DNA of 64,000 nt from Nannobrachium achirus (taxonomy: Eukaryota; Chordata; Actinopteri; Myctophiformes; Myctophidae), in contig OY997639.1 in the NCBI GenBank assembly GCA_963921795.1, positions 51,455,762-51,519,761 of the forward strand. Direction: 5' to 3'. A program made the translations under genes and the position numbers. This document shows positions 24,901 through 33,396 of this stretch, in pieces (position 1 is the first letter of the stretch; the number at the start of each line of letters is the position of its first letter). The notes under the pieces are model-generated. The model was given only the letters and a program-made list of their open reading frames with translations, made no database searches and was not told where the DNA came from.

Positions 24901-27900
24901 TTTACAGAACATCCGTGCTGCTACTTGGTCTTGGTCCAAGCATCCATCCATCCCCCCCACACCCACATTTTTGGATGTCTGATTCGAACTGTGGCTCTCA
25001 CTAGTAGCATATATGGTCTGCGCACACACACTAGTTGAGCCCCCATGTCCCCCTAGCATTTGTCTTCAAAGGAGATTGAATGAACTCATGTATTTTCTCT
25101 GTAACAGGAAAAGTGTGCCCAGTATTGGCCCACCACAGAAGAGCAACAGATGCCATTCACAGACACAGGGTTTGTTGTGAAGCTAGTTTCAGAGGAGGAC
25201 ATGTCTTATTACACTATACGAGTCCTAGAACTGCAAAACTCAAAGGTGAGCGCTTGATCAGTGACCACATACTGTTGAATGTCATCTTTGATATTCCAGT
25301 GGTCCGGTATTGTGGGGAAGCACACAGTAAAATCGTGTTTTGTTTTTGCTTTTTAACTCCAAAACCAAATAATTTCTATTTGTACACTTAAAGTGTACAG
25401 GTTGTGCAGTGTAGTTGTGTAGCAATCTCAACCACAGTGCCGTACATCATAGAATTTAATCATAGAATTTAATCTTTCCATTGTCTTTGCAAATTACTTT
25501 ATTAGCTTTGTGTAACAATGATTGCATGTTTGCATTGCATGACTGCATATTCTGCTCTATAATTTATCCTGACCAATGCAAGTTCTTTAGAACTGTTAAA
25601 GAATACATTTGGTATGCAAAGATATTCTGTTTCTCCTTATCACATCCACTTTCTCACTGTGTCACCTGGTCCAGACAGGGGAGTCCAGGGAGATCTACCA
25701 CTTTCATTATACCACATGGCCTGACTTCGGCGTCCCAGAATCCCCTGCCTCTTTCCTCAACTTCCTCTTCAAGGTGCGGGAGTCGGGTTCCTTGGGTCCA
25801 GAACACGGGCCCTCTGTGGTGCACTGCAGTGCTGGGATAGGACGCTCAGGGACCTTCTCATTGGTGGACACTTGTCTGGTTCTGGTGAGGAGGATTATCA
25901 TTGAAAGTTATGTCCAGAGAACAGAAGGGGAATTATCATGGAATGGGTTAGGAAAGGACTGGAAGGGTTTCCAGAGTGTTGAACTTTAAGCCAAATGTGC
26001 CTTAAAGGATTAGTTCACCCCCAAAATGACTTTTTTTCTATTGATTACTCAGGCCATGGAGAGTAGAGTTCAATAATATTTTTTGGTTTTTGTCACATTC
26101 CTAAGACAACATTTTGATTCGAGTAAATTTACCCCCATTGATTCCGGATGGTGACCCGTTTCGAAACGGGTCACCATCCGGAATCAATGGGGCTAAATGT
26201 ATTGTTATCACATTTTTGTCTTAGGAATGTGACAAAAACCAAAAAATATTATTGAACTCTACTCTCCATGGCCTGAGTAATCAATAGAAAAAAAGTCATT
26301 TTGGGGGTGAACTACTCCTTTAATACATTATAATTGTCCTCTATAACTACAATGGAAAAGTAAAAACACCTTCAATATTTTATGTATTATAGAAAACTGT
26401 TGCTAATCTTTCGCTCATTAGGGGCAGGTCCACGTTGGTAAAAAAAAATGAAATGGCTGATTGGTTAGGACGCGGTGGGTGGAAGCGGAGATCGCTTCAG
26501 TTGGATTTTTCCAGCTGGGAAGAAGATACCAAATCGGCCGTTCGCGTCGTTCACGCCACCCCATTCGGATCCTTTCCACCGTGCCCGGTCGCGCATCGTC
26601 TCTTCTTTGCATTCATGTTATTTGTAATCGCATGTTCGAACGCACCACTTTGTTTGTAATCGCATGTTTGAACGCACCATAAGTCTACCTATTGCCAACC
26701 ATTGCTTATTTTAATCTTGCAACAATGAATTGCCCAGTTTGCAACATAATAAACCTGACTTTGACCTTTGTGTTTATCACATAGGGACTATGCTGGTATA
26801 AACATAAGTGGCAAGGGGTGTTAATATGTCACAAAACTTTGAGGTAGATATTAGAAAAGGGTAAACATCACTCAATCCTTTGGATTTGTTCCTTTGGTCA
26901 TCATTGTATTCTTGGTTTTTGCCTTTGATACAGAAAGGAAAAAAGAACACTCCTGTGTGACTTATCCATATAAATAGCTAATGTATGCCACAGCAATATT
27001 TTGTCGAAACACAGGCTTTGTTAAACATTCTTCTCAGCTTCATTGTAAACATCCTCTTCCTTATCCGTTGTGCAGATGGACAAGAGGAAGGACCCATCGA
27101 CAGTTGACATCCAGAGGGTCCTACTGGACATGAGGGAGTATCGGATGGGCCTGATCCAGACCCCAGACCAGCTCCGCTTCTCCTATATGGCTGTCATAGA
27201 GGGGGCCAAGTCTATCCTGAAAGACATCTCGATACAGGTAGATTCATTAGTTGGAACTCGGATCTTAGAAGAAATGGTTCAGTCTGCATTCACAGCTGCT
27301 GTGACTCACTTTCTAGTTCAGTCTGCATTCGCAGCTGCTGTGACTCAATTTCTTTTGACAATGTTTAAAGGATCAAGTCAGCATAATTTTGATTTCTTGT
27401 CAACGTCTCCAACCAAAATCTGCGGTCCATTTTTCTCTTTCTTGATTTGAGTGTAAACAAGGCAGTCTATGTGTTCTGGGATGGAGATTGAAGAAGAAAT
27501 TCCTTCTACTCAAAGAAAGCAGTACGATGGCCAGCCATGTTCATCGCAATGATAATTTATGATGCAGTTCAGCTTATTTGTTTTAAGTAAAAGCTGACTG
27601 GTAAATTCTGGACTATTAAAAGCTACAGACTAGAGATGTCAAAATATTTCACCATGCTCTGGTCATGTCCTAGTAAACAATATGCTTAAGCGCATCTTTC
27701 AACAACTTCTTTGTTCAACACTCACCTGAGATGTTCTCTCTGTTACGTGTGGTAAGAATATGCTCATCTTTGTGTATCTATCCTGTCTTTGTCCCGTTCT
27801 CTGTAGCAGAGCGAGCAGAGAGTGATGTTCAAAGACAACATCAAGCCAGATCTACCCCCTCCACCACCACCACCCAGGCCTTACTTGGATGACGGGCCCT

Positions 27901-29452
27901 ACATAGACAACAGGCCCAATGGTCAGCCAGGGCCCTGTCTGGAGCACAAGCCTCCCTCTGGAGATGACGGATCAGCTGAGGAGCAGCCCGACACACTCAG
28001 CCAAGACAACAACATAACAGAGGGCTCTGGGATGTAAGTACATACACACTTTTATGTGTTGGTGGGTATGTGGGAGAATAAGAGGGGGTAGAAGTTATCT
28101 ATTTAAGCCCTATTTTATACTTAATGGTACATGTCATGCCCAAATAGGGACGTTCAGGTAGGGTTGGGGACGGTAACCGCCGTACCACGGTATACCGGGG
28201 TCTACCGCGGTGTCAGTGTGCTTACCGCGGTCAAAAAAAAATAAATATTGAAAACAAGCGAGTTTTAAAACAGGGGAGAAGAGAGGACCGCATGCACTCC
28301 ATGCCGCTCTGCTGTGGGCCGTGTACCACATGTTTGGAAGCCACATACGTCACATATCACATATCAGACAGATAGACCTGGAAAGGGCAGCAGCAGCCTC
28401 GTGGGGAGTACGGAGCAGCGTAAACTTTCTCTGTAATCCACACACGACACAAGTATGTTAATACATACCTTGTGTTGTGGCAGTTTCTTTTTTATTCATA
28501 CGGATTACGGGTGGAGCGCGGGCCGCGTGGACTAAAACCGAAAATGAAACTATTTTACTTTTTCCACCGCATCGCGCGTTGTGCCCCGTCCGGCGCGTCG
28601 GTGATTTTATAACCTTTTCTGTCAATTCTTGTAACTAAAACCTGTATATATCAGCACTCAATCACTGCGATTTGAGATGTGAGTTTGAATCACTGCACAC
28701 GATCTGACTACCCGTCTCTCTTCTGGTTTGTTCACACACAGCTGTCTTGTGTCTGAAAAGCCCAAGTAGCCTGCTACGTTACTATGGTAACCCGACATTG
28801 CACAGATCTAAAAGCTCAGAACGTGTCGCGGATGCGATGTGTTGTGAGCTGGTAGATCTGCTCCTTTCAAAGCCAGACCCGCTGTGCTGTACGGGGAAGT
28901 ATAACTCGGGGAGTCAGGCTGTGGAGAGGCGACTTTTGGGAAGACGATTGCAATATTTTGGCTTATCGCCGAACCTTAATTAATAGATACGGGGGTGTGG
29001 TAATTACCGCAATACCGGCGGTAAATGGGAAGACGGTAACCGCGATAACAAAATGTCGATACCGACCCACCCCTACATTCAGGTGAAAAGGTTAAGTTTT
29101 GCCTGCAGGAACCAAACTCTATTTCAACTGTACTTTTTGTCTCATTAGAATCATGACATGAATTCAACTGTGGCACAGGGGGAAGGGAAAATCACTGTAA
29201 ATGATGGTCAGGCATTTAAAGTATTATCGTTTGCTTAATAGTTTTCTTTCTTAATATTTCAGAGTGCGGAAGAGACACCGTGAGGAGAGGATTGCGAGCA
29301 CTGCACAGAAGGTCCAGCAGATGAAACAGAGACTGACCGACTCGGAGAAACAAAAAGAAAATTGGCTATACTGGAAGCCAATTCTATTTAATGTAGGCGC
29401 TGGGGTCGCCGTGGCTGTTGGCCTGTTGGTGTGCTGGATCTACTCCCAGTGA
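18931..29452 (+). CDS. ptpn2: PTPN2 (T-cell protein tyrosine phosphatase), complete, 9 coding exons
   Basis: Exons: 18931-18987, 22085-22175, 22290-22390, 22812-22910, 25108-25245, 25675-25884, 27076-27237, 27807-28033 and 29263-29452. All have GT-AG borders and consistent phases, giving 424 residues (human long form 415). Non-receptor phosphatase domain, about 1-285: RYRDVSPYDHSRVKL and NDYINASL (substrate loop), WPD loop 177-179, P-loop HCSAGIGRS with catalytic Cys213 and Arg219, and the Q-loop QTPDQ at 260-264. Exon 8 adds a proline run (DLPPPPPPP). Exon 9 holds a basic RKRHREER stretch and the hydrophobic tail [20 protein letters not shown], as in the ER-anchored TC48 form. [18 protein letters not shown] and DHSRVKL favour PTPN2 over PTPN1. 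The family dephosphorylates JAK1/3, STATs, and the insulin and EGF receptors. Exon 8 has a NAGNAG acceptor. Confidence 0.95.
19022..19433. mobile_element. hAT-like MITE flanked by (GCTA)n, in ptpn2 intron 1
   Basis: The element at about 19095-19408 starts CAGTTGTGTAAAGTAACCAAG and ends CTTCCACCACTG. It contains TTTACTTAAGTACATTTT and CTACTCCACTAC, the hallmarks of a common fish hAT MITE. GCTA/GCTAACTA simple sequence lies on both sides (19041-19084, 19408-19430). A GTGAGC..TGTAGAT copy of the short hairpin repeat is nested near 19238-19265. Confidence 0.75.
19903..20220. repeat. 160-bp tandem duplication in ptpn2 intron 1
   Basis: GATGAAATTCTTAGCTTTTG at 19908 recurs at 20068, and the two 160-base units are nearly identical through TTCTATTAATATAATA. 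The near identity points to a recent event. Confidence 0.85.
20573..20700 (-). mobile_element. Possible LINE 3'-end fragment with short GATT tail
   Basis: GATTGATTGAATATTTTATAAGAC resembles the 3' ends at 8200 and 46845 (GATT repeat, then a T-rich TTTATTAG-like start). Only a short piece is recognisable. Confidence 0.35.
21143..21556 (-). mobile_element. Helitron-like repeat, full length (CTCCC hairpin subfamily)
   Basis: Minus-strand orientation. The 5' palindrome TGCGACCGTTAGGTCGCA is at 21553-21536. The 3' hairpin CTCCCAATTAGGGAG (21166-21152) is followed by TCTTACTGG (21151-21143). The internal part matches the repeats at 10.5 and 13.7-14.1 kb. About 414 bp, no coding potential; in ptpn2 intron 1. 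Confidence 0.65.
23312..23851 (-). CDS. Unidentified 179-residue open frame inside ptpn2 intron 4
   Basis: An open frame antisense to ptpn2. The product is rich in Cys, Trp and Ser, with no signal peptide, clear domain or repeat that I recognise. Codon use is not obviously gene-like, and no adjacent in-frame exon is apparent. It may be a decayed element frame or chance. It is listed because 179 codons without a stop is unusual for this AT-rich surrounding. Confidence 0.2.
   Translation of the reverse strand: MTFNNILVLYTTHPHIKGKKIECLFEWSSKEVCHLQQRGYQFPKTPTEHNGCYFPLTLTASQFERSLCCPERSRQEMLSLVASYFGALLSIWCQSQWKTFLCARNAPCTINFFTEISGDDLPFIFRYTVHKKQNYSAIFSDYPRNMCVYTGWQKAWMKKEIWTRLIPHIEDGDRSIQII
24248..24704. 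mobile_element. hAT-like MITE in ptpn2 intron 4
   Basis: It starts CAGAGATGGCAAAAGTACTC and ends CCCATCTCTG, with AAAGTACT motifs inside. The flanking 8-mers AGGACTAG and AAAACTAG could be a diverged target duplication. Non-coding. Confidence 0.75.
26003..26322. mobile_element. 320-bp near-perfect palindromic foldback MITE in ptpn2 intron 6
   Basis: The left half (TAAAGGATTAGTTCACCCCC ... GGATGGTGACCCGTTTC) is mirrored by the right half, with the centre at GTTTCGAAAC (about 26160). The ends TTAAAG...CTTTAA would fit a TA or TTA target. There is almost no spacer. Confidence 0.85.
27804..27810 (+). promoter_or_regulatory. NAGNAG tandem acceptor of ptpn2 exon 8
   Basis: The intron ends TAGCAG. 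Splicing after TAG starts the exon with CAG AGC GAG (QSEQRV); splicing after CAG omits one Gln. Both keep the frame, so two isoforms differing by one residue are expected. Confidence 0.6.
28159..29075. mobile_element. 917-bp hAT-like element with target duplication, in ptpn2 intron 8
   Basis: The left end TAGGGTTGGGGACGGTAACC is mirrored by ACCGACCCACCCCTA at the right. Inner inverted pieces such as ACGGTAACCGC are repeated at both ends. The flanks CGTTCAGG (28151-28158) and CATTCAGG (29076-29083) match at 7 of 8 bases, the hAT duplication length. A hairpin repeat (28804-28860) is nested inside. No transposase frame is kept. Confidence 0.75.
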
Positions 29453-31400
29453 ACTGTCTTTGTCACTTAGAACTGACTCTTATTTTGCACCAGTACCTGG
29501 GATTAGGTACTTTTCTTCAAGTAGAATTACATGGTAATATGTGCATAACTGGGGTTATTTATTTCTTAAGGTCAAAATGCCAGAGCGCTGGATCAAATGA
29601 GTGTGTATATTTTTCACATAAGATCTTCTAAAAACAATTGTAACATCTCAGGATCTTGGTGCCAGCACGATGATTAAGAAAATAATTGTCACTATTGATG
29701 AATGTACTGTATCATAACAAAACGCTTTGGAACAAAACTTACTAAAGGTGCAGTACAAAAAAAGAGAAATTCTGACAGTTTTATTTTTGCATTCTTTATT
29801 TGTAAAGGTCAGATGTTTATTGTTCATCTCTGGACATGTTTTACATTTTGCATTTCAAATGGTGTGTGCTGACTTTCCATCCTACCATAGACACTTTAGG
29901 AAGTTGAACTCCAGAGACTAGACATCAGCTTTTTTTTTGTCTTTTTTGTTTTTCCTTTTCCTAAAATGACATTTCTGTTTCTCATGCATGCATTTAGACG
30001 TTTTTCAGTGCACCTCTTGTTCTTCCATTTGTGTCAGCAGGGCATGCCAATATGGCCAGATATATTTTTTTTGTGTGACCAGATACTTCTGATCAGTTGC
30101 CTAGCTGATGTCTCAAAATCTTATAGAATATCAATCTGTTCATTTATTTTCTATTGTATTGAACAAACTTTCATAGGTTTTACTTTTCAAATGAATCAAA
30201 CAAGCTGTCAAGTCTCTGTGTGTAGATTAGCCCACTGGTTGGGTTAATGTGTGTATTTTCAGGTTATCCCACTATTGATTGTCCTTAGGGAAAACAAAGT
30301 TACTCTTATCAGTAAAGGATTCCATGTGGCAAATTGTTGATGTCCTGAGCTATGGTAGAATGAATCTTAAAGTTGTGCTCCCATCGTATCTAGAATGTAT
30401 TTTCTGTTGGTTCTGTGAGAACTGATTCCCACATTAGAAAATAATAGTCACAATGTGTTTTATGATTTTTACTGTTGCCCTCTTAGAATTGCAGCATGGA
30501 ATACATTTTGCAGTGCGACTATTAATTTGAATTATAACCATATGAGCCCAAGCCTCCCTATTATGGGGTGAACATTCAGCAAAAATACTAAGATCTACAA
30601 GCTCAATGTGCTGCAACATGATGTGAGCTTGTAGTTTGACTGTTTTTTGTGAAGAGATGTGGTGAAAGTATATGTTTAAGTTGGTAATGCTGTTCAAAGG
30701 GTTGACCAGATGGGTATTAGATTCTCTGGGACCAACCAATACAAACTAGGAATGTTTCATAGTGCAATTTAAACGTTTGATCAGAGCACCTTCTATTCAA
30801 ATTCCGTTGTGCGATGCTTATGAGAAATTTAGGTGACAAACATAAATTAGTCTATTTATTCATTTGCTAGGATGGATACTTAATGTGCCTTGAAGTGAGT
30901 CAAATGGTTCAATAGGAAAAGTGAGTGCTGCAAGATTTCCTACCATGAACCAATACAGCAGAACTGGCTACACAGTACCGTGAGCTGACATTTCCCAGAC
31001 TAGAGAGAATGGCATGTTTGCACTGCATTGAAGAGTATGCAGTAAGTGAAATCGATACAAGGAGACGTGTATCAAAATCAATAGCGCACCAAATGTGGTG
31101 TTGGCATGTATTATATACAGTGAGATGGAGTGATCAATATTGTACACTGGATATTTACCCCTATTGGATGTGGGTTTTACACATCTTATTTTGCCCAGGA
31201 TATCATTTTGGACCATAACATTCCATTTGATTTTTTTTTTTTTTTTTTAAACAAGATTCAGGGGAGTTTTGTACACTGTTGAGCTGCAGTGAGAACATGA
31301 CAGATGGTGTTTTGAAAATCAAACAAAACATGGACTACTTCTTGAATAAAATGTTCCTCTTTTATAACAAAATCTGTTTGGATAATATTATTCTTTCAAA
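29453..31400 (+). other. ptpn2 3' UTR (extent uncertain) and intergenic DNA
   Basis: AT-rich and without coding signal. An AATAAA occurs in TTGAATAAAATG near 31345, a candidate distal poly(A) signal; whether the UTR reaches it cannot be told. A hairpin repeat copy lies at 30591-30633. Confidence 0.35.
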
Positions 31401-31726
31401 TATTGCAGCTGCAGATAGGTTCAATTATCAACATAAAGCTCCCACCATTAAGCCACTGCTGTGCAGTGCTACAGTAACAGTAGTCATAATTTCATTTTGA
31501 CTGCTTTGAATCAATGCAAGCTAAATTGGATGCCCCCTCAATGTGGATTCCAGGAACTGATTCAATATTGCAAAAAGAGGCTCTTGCTCATATTGACTAC
31601 TGTAGTAATCACATTTTCCCCTAGCGGGGTTAGACTGGAGAGTGTGGAGGAGGATGAAAAACAATTCTATCATCAAGCACAACACACATTTAGTAGTTGC
31701 AAATCTGTCCTTCCAACATTTTTTTG

Positions 31727-31790
31727 TGTGTGTGTGAGAGTGCGTGCGGTGCGTGTGTGTGTGTGTGTGTGTGTGTGCGCGTGTGTGTAT
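31727..31790. repeat. (GT)n microsatellite, interrupted
   Basis: About 60 bases of GT with GAGAGTGCGTGC interruptions. Confidence 0.85.
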
Positions 31791-31799
31791 ATGAAGCAC

Positions 31800-31960
31800 G
31801 GAATTCGATTTAATATTGTTTTTTTTTAAACATCTGTTTATTAACTTTTTCAGGTAGCAAAACAGTGATATATAACAGCAAAATATAATACAATTAGAGT
31901 AAAAATAACAAATGAACAGACAAACACAGAATAAAAAAAAAGACAATAAGGAATTCGATT
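31800..31960 (-). mobile_element. Short retroposed insert with 11-bp target duplication
   Basis: GGAATTCGATT at 31800-31810 is repeated exactly at 31950-31960. The insert begins with a T run near 31818-31827, which is a poly(A) on the minus strand. The parent family is not recognised. Confidence 0.6.
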
Positions 31961-32283
31961 ATTCTTAAACTGATCATGTAATTACAAGCCCCATAATTAT
32001 TACTGTAACACATTATTTAAAGTCATATTCCACAAGTAGACTACAATCAGTTATACAAGAACTACAATCCATTCTCAAACTACAAAAAGGCAAGGTCCTT
32101 TGCCGATTGTCGCAGATTGTTGACGACATTAGTGATCTCAATAGAATGCCCGAATAAAAGGAAAACGTTGTAGATAAGTTTAAAAGAAATGAACACAAAA
32201 ATACACGTCTTCGTTCAAGTTTATTTATAAGTCACAATATGCTCTAAGAGATATATATATATATATGTAGCCCTGACGCGTAT

Positions 32284-33208
32284 TTGGAAATGACACCCGG
32301 GCTCCAGGCGGAGCCGCTCGATTGTCCACGACACTGCAAGCGGCGCGCAGGCCAGCGGACCTTGGTCCTGCTCTTCGCCCCGCGACCGAGTATTTCCCGG
32401 TGAATCTGTGCGCAAAGGTGGGGGCCGATGGGCAAGGAGGGTTGCGAGCTTATGAGAAACAACTAAAATAAGACCTTAAAACCTGGCGAAAACAGTTGCG
32501 TGCATTAGCGCAAATGGAAAACATTCAATTAACTTCTGAAAAGCCTACACGGCCTTTAAACAGCCTGCATACGGTGCATTAATTAGCGCAAGATTAGATG
32601 AGGATAAAGGAAATCATTAAATGGAAAACATTAAATTAACTTCTGAAAAGGCTTCTTCTAAGCCTACACTATAGCCTACTAAAACGAGTGAATCTTGCCA
32701 CACGTGAATAATTGTGGTTCAGTGGTTGTAAACAATAACACAGACAACATAAATCCTTAGTCTAGTTGTGGGAAGAAAAGGATATCATCATCATCATGGC
32801 CCCAAATAACTTTTAAATATCTTGCAATTGGCGACGAGTCTCTTACTAAATCGGCAAGAGTGCCTCTCATTTTCAATACATAAAGGCTAAGCTATAAGCT
32901 CTCCATCATCAGCAATAGTCAGTGGTGCGTGTTCCCCACACTCCCAAGCCCCCACCGTTGCGCACAGATTCACCGGGAAATACTCGGTCGCCTTCGCCCC
33001 CGAGCGCCGCAGGCGCGAGTGGCCGCGAAGAGCGGGCCAGGGCCGCGCGGCCGGCGGAGCGCCGCGCGAGTTACGAAGCCGTAGTGAATGCAAGCCCACG
33101 ATAAACGCCCTGTCCAAGCGACTACAATGGAGCGCTCCCTAGCTCCGCTTCAGCCAATCAAAAGCTTCAGTGGGTGGGGTTTCCCTGGAGCCCGGGTGTC
33201 ATTTCCAA
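32284..33208. mobile_element. 0.92-kb inverted-repeat element upstream of cep76
   Basis: GGAAATGACACCCGGGCTCC at 32286 is matched inversely by GGAGCCCGGGTGTCATTTCC at 33187. A second inverted pair, CGACCGAGTATTTCCCGG (32383-32400) with CCGGGAAATACTCGGTCG (32973-32990), extends through TGCGCACAGATTCA. GC-rich CpG-dense sequence lies at the right arm (32990-33080). The right end is 189 bp from the cep76 start codon. No transposase is visible. Confidence 0.7.
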
Positions 33209-33396
33209 TCCTTGTTTTGGGATAACATTGGAAACGGGAGGAGATATTCAGGCGCTTCCAGATACATTCGCGCTTGCTTTTCCGCCAGTTCGAATTGACA
33301 GTTGTTTTGTTGTCAAAGTACCGCAGTGTCATTAGTTCTCATAATATTGCAGGTTTCATCTTATAGCTGGCTCCAGAAGCAGCTCAAAAAGTCATA
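33100..33396 (+). promoter_or_regulatory. Probable cep76 promoter and 5' UTR
   Basis: GC-rich sequence ends about 33130. CCAATCAAAAGC, with a CCAAT box, lies at 33154-33165. The start codon at 33397 follows 190 bases after the inverted-repeat element. No TATA box is seen, as expected for a CpG-type promoter. Confidence 0.45.

Noticed and set aside
32887-33117. GC-rich frames on both strands before cep76
   Set aside because: CpG-rich composition keeps frames open by chance, and the stretch lies in an inverted-repeat element.
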